A DNA stretch of 64,000 nt from Trichomonas vaginalis G3 (taxonomy: Eukaryota > Parabasalia > Trichomonadida > Trichomonadidae). The notes below the pieces were generated by a model. The model did no database searches. It had not been told where the DNA came from and saw only the letters and a program-made list of their open reading frames with translations. Position 1 is the stretch's first letter; each line of letters begins with the position of its first letter. A program made the translations under genes and the position numbers. The stretch covers positions 7,530,879 through 7,594,878 of the forward strand of contig NC_067206.1 in the NCBI RefSeq assembly GCF_026262505.1. Direction: 5' to 3'. Shown here one piece after another: positions 1 to 9,826 of this stretch.

Positions 1-1658
1 TCAGACTCAAGAACATCGAGTGCACAAACACTTTGTTACAAATTGCATACGATGACAGACATTTCTTGAGAGGAGCGTGGGATATAGTTATTGGTGAAAT
101 TTCTTCTCTTGAAAAAATAAATTTGCCACCAGAAATAAATGCGACATTGAACGTCAATTTGATAGACGAACTGTTCACGTCAACAGTATCTCTTGATAGA
201 GAATCCCTCGTAGATTTCGTAAGAGCACTTTGCTCAGTCTCTAAACAGGAATTACAAGAAAAACCAGCAAGAATTTACAGTTTACAAAAAGTGTCAGTTG
301 TTGCACATTTCAATGTGAAACGACCGAAATTTTTATGGGTTGCTGTATGGGATATCATTGGCGACTACTTGAATTTCGTTGGCACACTTAATAAACCAGG
401 AATTCCTGAGTTGGCAATAGACATGACGAGACAACTCGCTTCGAAATTCCTTCTCGAAGAAGAACTAATTAATTTCCATTTCCAGAAACGGTTTATGTCA
501 CCTTTCCAACATATCTTCGATAACCAACGCAATGTACAAGTTAAAGATCTTGTTTTAACTTGCATTTCCGCATTGGTGAGCGAACTTGCAGAGAATTTGC
601 AGAGTGGATGGGTTGTTGTTTTCCAAGTTTTGACATCAGCAGCAAGTGGAAAAGAAACATGCACACACGCGTTCGAAGTTGTCGAACAGATGATCAATAC
701 AAGGATGAAGATCTTACAACCACAAATGATTCATGTCCTCAATGTTTTATCGTCATTTATCGGTTTGACAGAAAATTTGACGATCAGATCTAGAGCTGCA
801 GAATTTTTCGGACCAGTTTCACATCACATTCCAAAGAACGATGATGAAAAGTGGTCTGCATTATTACAGTGCATCTTTAGATATGCGAGTGACAGAGAAG
901 AAGCTGTTAGAGCAGCGATGAGAGGTGCTTTTCTCAATGATGTAGTTCAGATGAACGATTGCGATGAAGATGTTTGGAAAGAGTGTTTGTTGTTGACGGC
1001 TCCTCAATTCTTTAACGATGTAAAAGACGAAGAATTATATAGCTTCGTCGGTGACATCACGAAAATCGCTTCTCCTAACCATGAACACTTAGTCATCTCA
1101 TTCCTTCTCAATTTGGTTTACGGTGCAAATAATAATGGTGTAACTTCTGTCGCAATTGCAAATCTATCGGCTGTCAAACTGCCAATGGACGATAAATCTG
1201 TTTTGTCATGTCGCGAAGGCATCGACAAAGTTGTTGCCAATTTCGAGAAGATCTCGCCCGAGAACCAAATTGCTTTCTGCGATTTGTTGATGTATTTCTG
1301 CCAAGATCCAAACATTGCACCGAAATGTTACGAAGCAATACATCACTTGAAGATTCCTGACGCAATAATGGTTCACGTCAGAACTCCTTTGCTTGTTATT
1401 ACTAATGTTGTGAGCGGTGACATGGAATCGAGAATTGTTTTGGCTGATACATTCAGATACTTCTTGGAAAGACTCGACCAGAAACCAAAGAAATGGAATG
1501 AAGCAGCGAAATTCGCTCTGGAGTTCCTCCTGAAGAGTAACGATTTCCAAGGAGCCTTCGAATTATCTAAGGATTCAATAATAGCTATGATAGAAACACC
1601 TTCAAAAGAAGTAAGAAAAGCTGTAGCAGCTGTTCTCGCAAAAAGACTGCTCGAATAA
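1..1658 (+). CDS. C-terminal part of a BIG/Sec7-type Arf guanine-nucleotide exchange factor (5' truncated by window)
   Basis: The frame is open from base 3, so the gene begins upstream of the window; the first 10 codons precede a TTG and no true start is present. The 550 or so residues seen match the region after the Sec7 domain (HDS domains) of BIG1/BIG2/Sec7p: FLWVAVWDIIGDYLN, MTRQLASKFL, FQKRFMSPFQ and ENLQSGWVVVFQVL resemble the conserved HDS1 region, including the 'SGW' motif. These proteins activate Arf GTPases at the trans-Golgi and recruit coat proteins. The catalytic Sec7 domain would lie upstream and is not visible. The frame ends in TAA at 1658. Family assignment comes from recalled motifs, not from a search. 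Confidence 0.75.
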   Translation, partial: RLKNIECTNTLLQIAYDDRHFLRGAWDIVIGEISSLEKINLPPEINATLNVNLIDELFTSTVSLDRESLVDFVRALCSVSKQELQEKPARIYSLQKVSVVAHFNVKRPKFLWVAVWDIIGDYLNFVGTLNKPGIPELAIDMTRQLASKFLLEEELINFHFQKRFMSPFQHIFDNQRNVQVKDLVLTCISALVSELAENLQSGWVVVFQVLTSAASGKETCTHAFEVVEQMINTRMKILQPQMIHVLNVLSSFIGLTENLTIRSRAAEFFGPVSHHIPKNDDEKWSALLQCIFRYASDREEAVRAAMRGAFLNDVVQMNDCDEDVWKECLLLTAPQFFNDVKDEELYSFVGDITKIASPNHEHLVISFLLNLVYGANNNGVTSVAIANLSAVKLPMDDKSVLSCREGIDKVVANFEKISPENQIAFCDLLMYFCQDPNIAPKCYEAIHHLKIPDAIMVHVRTPLLVITNVVSGDMESRIVLADTFRYFLERLDQKPKKWNEAAKFALEFLLKSNDFQGAFELSKDSIIAMIETPSKEVRKAVAAVLAKRLLE

Positions 1659-2263
1659 AAAAATAATATAAATTTAAATTTATTTTAAAATTTTCTACTT
1701 GATATTTATGAATCAAAAAGGATATCTGTATCTCAGAATATGTATTTAATTATCTTTTCATTCTGGATTCATGTGACTTCAATAGTTTTTTTCTTATTGA
1801 TTAGAGAGTGAATTAATTTTTAGTAAACCTTGGGCTTCTATATCTTACTATCCGTAGAGCTTGATAGGATATTGTCTATATATATATATATATGAACCAG
1901 CATAGACTGATGTGTAGATAGAGCATATTTTAATTGAATAAAAACAATGCTACATCCTTGGAAAAAGGAATTTTTGAGTCCACATAATTTGGGCCTATGA
2001 ATTCTTAAATGATATTTTAAAATGCAAGAAGTTATTTGCTATCCAAAAAAAGAATTTCAACAACGAAAATCAGATTAAAACAATCTTTTAATAAAAAATT
2101 TCAAGATAATCTGATAATTCTTGAAATTCATTTGTTAGAAAAAGGGTTAGACGTGGTAATTGAATTTTTCTAACCCAAAGAAGGAAGTATCATGTCATTT
2201 ATATGTTTTATTTGTAAAAAATTATTTTAATTTTTAATAAATTCTAATCTTTATATAATAAAT
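1659..2263. other. Convergent AT-rich spacer
   Basis: This 605-bp stretch lies between two convergent genes. It contains a short TA dinucleotide run near 1878-1893 and no open frame or RNA that I can support. Confidence 0.5.
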
Positions 2264-3418
2264 TTATTCATCATCTTCCTCTTCATTTCCATTTTCTTTA
2301 TCATCTTTTTCCTTCTCATCATCATCTTTTGTCTGTTCTTCTTCTGATTCAGAATCAGACTGGACAGGAGGGATCCATCTAAGAGCGTTGTCATCTGTTC
2401 TAATTGTAACATCCTGTCCGATGTAAACGAAATCTGAACTTTTTTCATTGCAGCTTTGTTCTAATTCTTTTGTCTGTTCTGGGGAGATCTCGCATTTATC
2501 TTCGACATCTGGGATGGAAACCCACTTCCATTCCTTGTCTGTAAGAGCTTTTACGAATGCTTCGCCAGATTCGTGTTTTGCAACACCGCGTTTGATGCCA
2601 AACTGTGCGAGGATGTCTCCTGGTGACTTTGGCTTCTTGATTTCGAGCTTCTCGATAAGGTTTATGCCTGGAGATTTCTCGGATGTAAGTAAACGCTCTA
2701 TGAATGAAATTGCGAACTCTCTGGCGCGTCCTTTCCACTCAAATGAGTCAATAAGAGCAAGATCGACGCCGCAGAGGGTCCATTTGTATGGTGGACACTC
2801 TTCAAATTTTTCTGCTTTAAGTAACTCGATGAGCTTTGTCTTGCCAATTTTCTGTGGTCCTAAGACAGCAACCTTCTTGAGATCAGCTGCGAAGTCTTGG
2901 ATTTGCTTCAGAATCTTATTATCTGGTTTTGCGGAATTGAGAGAGATGGCGACTGTTGGGGCGACTTGGGTAAGGTGAGCAATCCATTTCTCTACGGCAT
3001 CACGAGGAACAAGATCTATTTTTGTAATAACAAACATAATTGGCTTTTTTTTCTCGGATAACTCGTGTTCAACATTGATAAAGCGGCAAGCATCGGCATC
3101 TCTTGCATCGACGACGATAATTGCTCCGTCGCAGTTATCAACAAGTTGAATAAGAGCATCATAAGTTGTTTGTGAGGCTTGGACTCTTTCCATGAATTTC
3201 TCGTTGATATGACGCTTAATCTTTTGCGAAACCTTTGGTGCTGGGGCATCGAGAGCAGCCATTTCAGCTTGGTTCTGCAAAATACGCTGTTTTACTGCTT
3301 CTTGATGTTTAGCTCTTTTCATTTTCAGTTTAACATCTCTGTTACGCTTAGTATCAAGTTTTTTGTGGATATCTGTGATCAATTTCTGCGCTGCGTGGTG
3401 AGTACGATGTCTTCCCAT
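2264..3418 (-). CDS. Nucleostemin/Grn1-like circularly permuted nucleolar GTPase
   Basis: A 384-residue protein with a strongly basic N-terminus (about 1-50, coiled and K/R-rich) followed by a GTPase domain in permuted order (YlqF/YawG class). VVDARDADACR lies near 102-112, G4 is T132-K-I-D135 followed by LVP, a G5-like SLNSAK lies near 159-164, and G1 is GPQKIGKT at 187-194. The G3 position (DxPG in the family) reads near 'ALIDSFEW' and is degenerate. The C-terminus is an acidic D/E/K tail of about 35 residues. Nucleostemin, GNL3L and Grn1 proteins act in 60S pre-ribosome assembly in the nucleolus. The start is the ATG at 3418, the first in the frame. It is convergent with the Arf-GEF. Confidence 0.82.
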   Translation of the reverse strand: MGRHRTHHAAQKLITDIHKKLDTKRNRDVKLKMKRAKHQEAVKQRILQNQAEMAALDAPAPKVSQKIKRHINEKFMERVQASQTTYDALIQLVDNCDGAIIVVDARDADACRFINVEHELSEKKKPIMFVITKIDLVPRDAVEKWIAHLTQVAPTVAISLNSAKPDNKILKQIQDFAADLKKVAVLGPQKIGKTKLIELLKAEKFEECPPYKWTLCGVDLALIDSFEWKGRAREFAISFIERLLTSEKSPGINLIEKLEIKKPKSPGDILAQFGIKRGVAKHESGEAFVKALTDKEWKWVSIPDVEDKCEISPEQTKELEQSCNEKSSDFVYIGQDVTIRTDDNALRWIPPVQSDSESEEEQTKDDDEKEKDDKENGNEEEDDE

Positions 3419-4173
3419 GAGATTTTAGGTCCTGGCACTTTTTTATGCAGGAAGGGTCACAAATAAAATTTTGGATTAGCTTTTATGGATATGTGATCAA
3501 CATAGACAATCAAATAATAGATTCAATTAATTAACTCATAATTTATTAATAATTTAATAACTTCTTAAAAAATTAAGCTTTTGATAGATATCTATCTTCA
3601 ATTTTTATTATACACATTAAAAAATAACACTTTACCCTTCTTTCAACAATGAATTCCAAAGTTCAAATTAGAAAATAATCTTGAAATATAGAAAGATGAA
3701 TATGATTAAGAATTACATTAGCATTGATAGCTGCATGACAATTTTGGTCTGACGCAGACTGTATTATACTTTTATTAAAAAAATCAATTGAAAATGGGAA
3801 ATATTGCATTGAATTTCATAAGATCATTATAAACGTGCAATTTTTATTACTATCATTGATAGCTTTTATTTCAAATAACAAGTTTATTTATGAATAATTT
3901 TATTGTTTGAATAAAGAAGATTTTAATTAAGTGATTCAAACAATAAATCTTTAAGATTTTAATTAAGTGATCCATTATATTCAAAGAAGATCACTAAAAC
4001 ATACCTCTAACACAATTCAAACAGAGAAAGAGAAAGAGAGAGAAAAATATTAAAAAAAAACATATTTTTTTGTATAATTGTTTTATAAGATTTTATACCA
4101 AAATTTAAATTAAAAAAATTAAAAGGTATAAAATCTTATCAACAATTATTAAAATTGTTTAAAAAATTTAAGC
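3419..4173. other. Spacer with direct and inverted repeats
   Basis: Between two minus-strand genes. Two near-identical copies of AAGATTTTAATTAAGTGAT lie near 3918 and 3953, and a purine-rich GA tract lies at 4022-4045. A fold-back is listed separately at 4076-4147. No coding frame is supported. Confidence 0.55.
4076..4147. repeat. 72-bp inverted repeat (fold-back) just 3' of the Pmp-like gene
   Basis: The left arm ATAAGATTTTATACC (4085-4099) is the exact reverse complement of 4125-4139. Beyond a 2/1-base bulge the pairing extends 7 more bases (AATTGTT at 4076-4082 with AACAATT at 4141-4147). The loop is about 25 bp of A/T. It lies 27 bp beyond the stop codon of the minus-strand surface-protein gene, so it would fold in that gene's 3' region. 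It could be a tiny MITE remnant or a 3'-end processing structure. Confidence 0.75.
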
Positions 4174-7100
4174 TCACGGGTCTGAATCGACAGTTTCAGC
4201 ACGTTCGTTGAAGAAGCCTTCAGCGGCAACTTCTTCGAAATCGTTTCTGAATGGATCATCAGTGTCACCCATGACGGATGTTGTCCAAAGTGGGTTATCA
4301 TTTGTGATTGGAGCGCTTGTGCTGTCAGGAACGTGTAAGACCGTTTCTTCATCCATTTCGACAACAGAATCTGATGATGACGATGACCTGGAGTAGCTGA
4401 CAAAGAACCAAACGAGGACTGCGATCAAAATGATAGCAATGACTGCTGATACAACAGCTGCGATGATGATGAGTTTCTTGTTCTTGTTAGGTGTTCCGCT
4501 TGTGTTTGCATCTGTGAAAACCATGGATTCACCGTATACCAATGTGTAAACTTCTGAAGGAACAATTGTGATAATCTTTGTGACTTCGACAACAATCACG
4601 TAGGTGCCATTATCATTGAGTGATGTGTTTCTGTGTGTTGTTGTAGGAACAATTGTTGTGACGTTGGACATTGTCTTTGTGATGTAAATTGTCTGTGTAG
4701 TGATGTATGTTTGATCACTTCTCATGGCTGATGTTCTGGCTGGAGATGGCATTGGTGTTTCCATTGGAGTAATGGCTGGTGTTGGAGATGGAATATCACC
4801 AATTGATATTGTTGTTGTAGTACTAGACACTTTTTTAGCAACCAAACCTGGCTTACACTCTAGTGTTGTAACAATTTGTGTTTTGAATGGCATACTAAAT
4901 GCATAGCCATACATTAGCGTTGGAGTGAGAATTAGAGTTCGCGAGTTGTAAACTGTTGTTTCACTTTCTTCTACAAATGTTGAACTGATTGTATAAATAT
5001 TTGTGTAATATGAATAAACTGGGTTTTCGATTTTGACTTTTTCCTTTTCTGGTAATGTTAAATAAGCACAATTAGAATTTTCTGGTACTATCACTTCTGT
5101 AGCACCTTCATAGTATAGTTGTGTCTTTGTGAAACTAAGTGTAGAAGTTTTTTCAATTATATCTGTGTAAGTCTTTATTGATGAGATAATTGATGAAGTT
5201 GGTACGTTAGTGCATTTATCTGCATTATTTTCGGTGAAAATAATTTCTGTAACTGTAGCATATGTGTATTTGCGTTCATTGCCAACTTGTGTGAATGTAC
5301 TTGTATAAGCAATAATAGTTGTTGGAATACTTGTTCCTGATGAATAGCATGCGCTTGTTGTTGTGATTGTTTTGTAATCTGTTATAGTTTCTTTGTCAAC
5401 AGGATATAATGATTCCACTAGTGTCGCGAGTGGGTTTGTAGGCTTTGGAGTTACTATAGTTCGTGGAATTGTATTTAGTTTCAACGTAGTTGATGATATG
5501 GTTTTGTCTGCATATCCACAGTTATCAACTTCAACTCCGATTTCAAATGGCAAAGTGTTATATACATAGGTATTGATCTCATAAAGCGAGTTTGTTGCTG
5601 TGTATGTAAAGATGACAGTATCTGTATTACTAGATAAATTAACCTTTGTCCATGTTGATTTATAAAGAGTACTAATTGAACTGATTTTTGTTAATATAGG
5701 TAGCTCATTTAATTCGATAGATGATTGCTGGGCGCGGATACATGTACCTTTGAGTTCATAGGAAATAGTTTGTGCATTTGTATCAAATGTATAGGATGGA
5801 TCGTATGCTATATAATCTGTTGTTGCCATAGTATTTTTAGAACTAGGTACATCTGTCTCTGTATAAACCCATGATGCAACAGTTAAATTATCACCTGCAT
5901 TCATTTTTGTAGCAGTTTCTATGAAAGCATAAGTCTTTGTAAATGTCCATGTTGGATCATTGCTAATTTTAACGAATGTGTTGAGAAATACATTTGTATA
6001 TACAAATGTAACAATTGTCTTTAACTCTGTTGCTCTTGTAATTGATATTTCAAATGTAGACGTGCGCTTCTTTTCATATACATATGTTGTCGTTGACTTT
6101 GTAAGAAGAGATGCAGCATCATAATTGTTATAACTAGGTAAAGATATGGCTGCTCCTACATCAAGTGTCCAAAGTGTTGCACTTCTCGTATCAATATGAG
6201 TTGAAGACGAAGTTGTATAAGTCTCATTAAATGGTAATTTATATAATATTGTATGCATACTATTTCTTTCTCCATTGAAACAGTTTTGGTCATTGCATTT
6301 AGTTGCATTGTAGACATCAGTTTGCATATAGGTAAGTGATTTAATTTCAAGTGAAAATGTCAATGTATTATATTTTTCAAGCTTCTTGAAATACCATTTT
6401 CCTTCACTAAAATCACTTGCTTGCATATAGTAATATGATGTCGTTGCGGTTCCAAATGTTAATCCTATTGTTTCTGTATCTTTACTTATTGTCCATGTTG
6501 TTGACAATTTTGTCTCAATATTTTCATTGACTAATGCAACGGTAATTGTGTCGAAATTCATTGTAGTCTTGTATGGGATGTATAGATTTGTTGTGCCAGA
6601 TGTTAATTTAACATATGTTGGTATATAAGTGTCTGTTAAATTGTTTACAATTGTAGTTGGGTATGCTCCTCCCATCTGTTTTGAAACCCATTGTATAACT
6701 GTTTGAGTGGATGTGAATATAACAGTTTCTGTATCTTTTTCAATCGTGAAATTTTCCTTTAAAGAATAATTAACTGTTTCTTTTTGAACATTTGCGATTG
6801 TATAGTATTGGAATTTGGTCTCTTTTACATACTCGTTAGCTGATGCCTCAGGATATTCGTAATCTATTGGTTCAAATTGTGTTGCTGTTAGTGTTGTAGG
6901 TCTTGCATATGTTTTTGTTATTGGGAATGTGATGGGTGATTTTGTTGTTTGTTGAGGAAGTCTTGTAATTGGTGTTGCAACATAAGTGTAAGGAGTGGCA
7001 TCTGGGACAGAAAAAGTACCATCAGTTGAACTCTCTGTTGATTTAAATGGATAAGGTACTGGGGTTTCGGCAGGTTCCTCACCTTCTAATGGTTCGCAGC

Positions 7101-8199
7101 TGTCAAGATTACCTACCTCGCGGAAATTTTCAATAACTTTGCTATCCCATTCCTTGCTTACAGATCCAAATGCGTAACTGTCTTCTCCGCCATCAATGTC
7201 TGGTACCAAAAATTTGTCATTGTATGAATTCCAGTATGTATAGCCATCAAACATCAAATGGTGACCTGGATTTGGCTTGTTTTTAGCAAAGTTTGTTCCG
7301 TGATAAACTTTATTGTTAGTGAAGCAAACTTTCTCTGTATAAAGATGCCTTCTGTCAATTCCAATGAGTGTGCCATCTTTTGATGATAAGAAGTATATAC
7401 CACCACCACCACGACCTCTGAAATGATACGAATCATCTTTCATATATTTTTTACCATTTTCCATGAAGCGGAACCTATTATCTTCACCTTTAATACCAAC
7501 TTCGTTCTTTTGAATGTGTGTATTGAAGATATTCGCTGGTGAGTTAAGAAGCCACATAGCACCTCCTGCAAATCTGGCTTTGTTGCTAGTGAATTTACAA
7601 CGATTCATGTAAACAATTGTAGCGGCTGTTGATAAAATAGCACCACCGATGTCACCACCATTATTTGTTTCGAAAATTGAATCTATTAGGTTAAGTTCTG
7701 TTTGGCAGGCAGTGGTAGCTGTTGAAAAGCGCTGATCACCTTGGAAATATATGGCACCGGCGTGTTGATAACCAGTATTTTCGTTAAATGAAACTTTTTC
7801 GATAATAGCATTCGAAAATAGAAGAGCGAGGGCACCACCAATAGCAGCTTGATTTTTAGAGAAATCGTTTGAGTAGATGGCATCATTGCGAATATCAACT
7901 GTAGAGTGCCAACAGAATATTGCACCGCCGTTACCAGCTGAGTGTCCTGCACCGAATGCCATTAACTGATTGAATTTTGCATTTTTGATTGTAAGTGAGC
8001 AGGCATAGTACTCTAGAGTTTGGCGGTTATCACCACTGAATTCTCCAGAAGTAATTGTGTTATCAGCATTGATTCTTGATTCCAATTCTGTTGTATTTTC
8101 ACTGGTTTCTATTGTCTGGAAAGTAGGAACTTGCTCTTTTTCAAGAATCGGAGCCTCGTTTATTAACGACAAGATCGACAAAACAAAAAAGAAAAACAT
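4174..8199 (-). CDS. Pmp-like beta-helix surface protein with single C-terminal membrane anchor
   Basis: A 1341-residue protein. The start MFFFFVLSILSL is a clear signal peptide. The N-terminal third has the hallmarks of chlamydial-type polymorphic membrane proteins: GGA(I/L/M) motifs near residues 92, 128, 180 and 210 with FxxN-type motifs (FSKN, FTNN), indicating a right-handed beta-helix. Residues about 380-1230 are very rich in T, S, Y and V. One membrane span (LIIIAAVVSAVIAIILIAVL) near 1243-1268 is followed by a cytoplasmic tail of about 70 residues with a serine run, NPLWTTS and DDPFRNDFEE. Trichomonads carry families of such surface proteins, proposed to act in host or cell adhesion. 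The stop is TGA. Adhesion is an inference from family membership. Confidence 0.85.
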   Translation of the reverse strand: MFFFFVLSILSLINEAPILEKEQVPTFQTIETSENTTELESRINADNTITSGEFSGDNRQTLEYYACSLTIKNAKFNQLMAFGAGHSAGNGGAIFCWHSTVDIRNDAIYSNDFSKNQAAIGGALALLFSNAIIEKVSFNENTGYQHAGAIYFQGDQRFSTATTACQTELNLIDSIFETNNGGDIGGAILSTAATIVYMNRCKFTSNKARFAGGAMWLLNSPANIFNTHIQKNEVGIKGEDNRFRFMENGKKYMKDDSYHFRGRGGGGIYFLSSKDGTLIGIDRRHLYTEKVCFTNNKVYHGTNFAKNKPNPGHHLMFDGYTYWNSYNDKFLVPDIDGGEDSYAFGSVSKEWDSKVIENFREVGNLDSCEPLEGEEPAETPVPYPFKSTESSTDGTFSVPDATPYTYVATPITRLPQQTTKSPITFPITKTYARPTTLTATQFEPIDYEYPEASANEYVKETKFQYYTIANVQKETVNYSLKENFTIEKDTETVIFTSTQTVIQWVSKQMGGAYPTTIVNNLTDTYIPTYVKLTSGTTNLYIPYKTTMNFDTITVALVNENIETKLSTTWTISKDTETIGLTFGTATTSYYYMQASDFSEGKWYFKKLEKYNTLTFSLEIKSLTYMQTDVYNATKCNDQNCFNGERNSMHTILYKLPFNETYTTSSSTHIDTRSATLWTLDVGAAISLPSYNNYDAASLLTKSTTTYVYEKKRTSTFEISITRATELKTIVTFVYTNVFLNTFVKISNDPTWTFTKTYAFIETATKMNAGDNLTVASWVYTETDVPSSKNTMATTDYIAYDPSYTFDTNAQTISYELKGTCIRAQQSSIELNELPILTKISSISTLYKSTWTKVNLSSNTDTVIFTYTATNSLYEINTYVYNTLPFEIGVEVDNCGYADKTISSTTLKLNTIPRTIVTPKPTNPLATLVESLYPVDKETITDYKTITTTSACYSSGTSIPTTIIAYTSTFTQVGNERKYTYATVTEIIFTENNADKCTNVPTSSIISSIKTYTDIIEKTSTLSFTKTQLYYEGATEVIVPENSNCAYLTLPEKEKVKIENPVYSYYTNIYTISSTFVEESETTVYNSRTLILTPTLMYGYAFSMPFKTQIVTTLECKPGLVAKKVSSTTTTISIGDIPSPTPAITPMETPMPSPARTSAMRSDQTYITTQTIYITKTMSNVTTIVPTTTHRNTSLNDNGTYVIVVEVTKIITIVPSEVYTLVYGESMVFTDANTSGTPNKNKKLIIIAAVVSAVIAIILIAVLVWFFVSYSRSSSSSDSVVEMDEETVLHVPDSTSAPITNDNPLWTTSVMGDTDDPFRNDFEEVAAEGFFNERAETVDSDP

Positions 8200-8550
8200 T
8201 AAAAAATTTTAAAAAATTTGATTAAAAAATCATCATTGAACCATAAGTATGCTTGTTGCATAGTGAGAATTATTTTCGATCTCGGGGCAAAAATCTATGA
8301 GTTCAAAAAAATTTCGGAAATCATATGTCATTTTTATTGCTAGAAAACACACAGAATAGATATAAATGTATTAATATCACAGATTCCAAATGCTGAGGGT
8401 ACAACGATACCAATTATATCTATTTCAGACAGTAATGGAAAGGATTTGACTTGAAAAATTTTAGAATCATCTTAGAAAGAATATTAGCTACTATACTTCT
8501 TAATTTGGCAAATATTTGTCCAAAAATCATTCCGGAATTCAATTTTTTAA
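8200..8550. promoter_or_regulatory. Divergent intergenic region with Inr-like sites
   Basis: This 351-bp spacer serves divergent genes. On the plus side TCAATTTTTTAA at 8539-8550 abuts the ATG at 8551. On the minus side an Inr-like TCAAATTTTTT lies about 25 bases before the ATG at 8199. Nothing else is recognised. Confidence 0.5.
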
Positions 8551-9468
8551 ATGGAGAATTTTAACTATTTTTCTCCTTTTTCTAAATTAAATCAGAAGCT
8601 ACTAAAATTCTTTCCAGAGTCAAAGTTCAATCACATTAGTATTAAGAAAGGATTCAAGTCCGGATTTACTGATATTCAAGTATTCCGTGATTTAGAAGGA
8701 GAATATTTACTAAACAGCAACGGAAAACTCAAAATCTCCAACTTCACATCACAGTATAGCGTATATAGTAACATGGATTATTACGCTTTTGCAAAATATT
8801 TATCAGACCATAAACACTTCGGGGTATCCGGTAAAATTATATCAGAAAAAATAATGAATAGAACAATATACTGTGTTCCCAAAGATGTTTTCTCTGAATT
8901 ACAGATTCTTTTGAGTGGAAGCAACGTAGGTTTTAAGTTTTCCTTATGCCATATGTATGATAAGACACCAAAAATATGCACGCTCGCGTCAATGAGAGGT
9001 TCCCAGATATATACAAGTACTACATTCTCTGATAAAGGAACAAATATGACTGCGTCTTTGTTCTTTAACTTTGGTTTGCTAATTAGTGGACAATGCATTA
9101 CTAAGCCATTTGTTTTAAACTCGATAGAAATAGGATATTTAACAAAATATAAAATTTTAGATTTTTATACTTCTTTAGATGCCCTACATGCAAAAGCTAA
9201 CATAGCAAGCATCGCCAAAGTTGGACAGAACATCAGTATCGCATCAAATGGACAGTACGATCATTTACAAAAAATAGGCAACTTTAAATTCGGAATTTTA
9301 ATTGATAAAGATGCAAAACTTAGAGCTTCAATCGATGCACGTGGCTTTACAGATATAGATGTTATCATTAAACCTAAACCATGGCTTAAAGTTTGCTTGA
9401 ATTCGAAGTCAAACATTTTCAAAGCAGAAACAGCAACTTTTGGTTACTCTCTTGACTTCAATATTTAA
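8551..9468 (+). CDS. Putative VDAC/Tom40-type beta-barrel of the hydrogenosomal outer membrane
   Basis: A 305-residue protein without a signal peptide or hydrophobic helix. It has alternating polar/hydrophobic strands and glycines throughout (for example FKFGILIDKDAKLRASIDARG). The extreme C-terminus TFGYSLDF (296-303) fits the mitochondrial beta-signal pattern polar-x-G-x-x-hydrophobic-x-hydrophobic. Length (280-330) and layout fit the Porin3 superfamily (VDAC, Tom40, and the divergent trichomonad Hmp35/Tom40 relatives). Such proteins form pores or the protein-import channel in the outer membrane of mitochondria-related organelles. Sequence identity to model VDACs is not obvious, so the call rests on architecture and the beta-signal. 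The ATG immediately follows an Inr-like TCAATTTTTTAA. Confidence 0.6.
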   Translation: MENFNYFSPFSKLNQKLLKFFPESKFNHISIKKGFKSGFTDIQVFRDLEGEYLLNSNGKLKISNFTSQYSVYSNMDYYAFAKYLSDHKHFGVSGKIISEKIMNRTIYCVPKDVFSELQILLSGSNVGFKFSLCHMYDKTPKICTLASMRGSQIYTSTTFSDKGTNMTASLFFNFGLLISGQCITKPFVLNSIEIGYLTKYKILDFYTSLDALHAKANIASIAKVGQNISIASNGQYDHLQKIGNFKFGILIDKDAKLRASIDARGFTDIDVIIKPKPWLKVCLNSKSNIFKAETATFGYSLDFNI

Positions 9469-9826
9469 TATCAAAATATCCTATAAGAAAGCGTATATAT
9501 ATTATAAATTTTCTTTTTTTTTTGTATTTATATTAAACAAATATATTTTACAACAATTAAATTTCATTGTTTCTCGAGTTTGTACTGATATACTCAATGA
9601 ATACTGCATATCATTTTTCATTGTTCATGCTCATAGGGAAAGCATAAATCTTCTAACCTATTATCACGTCAAAATAGCACTCCCGTTATAGAAATTGTTT
9701 CATTTTTCCAATAGAGATATGATTTTTTTAATTTCTCGTTCATTTTAGAAAATTAAATGAAATATTCTTTTTATTTTTGATACGTCTATAATGTATGCTC
9801 GATCAAATCGGAAATCATTTTTTTTC
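9469..9826. other. Spacer without supported gene
   Basis: A 358-bp A/T-rich spacer between co-oriented genes. An 83-codon frame overlapping the end of the preceding gene (9440-9691) has no family signal and a poor start, so it is not called. Confidence 0.5.
9815..9826 (+). promoter_or_regulatory. Inr-like promoter abutting ATG
   Basis: TCATTTTTTTTC ends directly before the ATG at 9827. It fits the trichomonad Initiator (TCA+1, pyrimidine, T/A) and argues for 9827 over the upstream ATG at 9791, which would lie before the transcription start. Confidence 0.55.

Noticed and set aside
8246-8357. GTATGC ... AAAACACACAG looks like a trichomonad intron (GTAYGT ... ACTAACACACAG).
   Set aside because: The branch part ACTAAC is missing and no coding exon lies on either side on that strand.
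9440-9691. An 83-codon plus frame after the beta-barrel gene.
   Set aside because: It overlaps the barrel gene's end, has a poor start and no family signal.
9791-9826. Upstream ATG for the coiled-coil gene.
   Set aside because: The Inr-like element lies between the two ATGs, so the transcript should begin after 9791.
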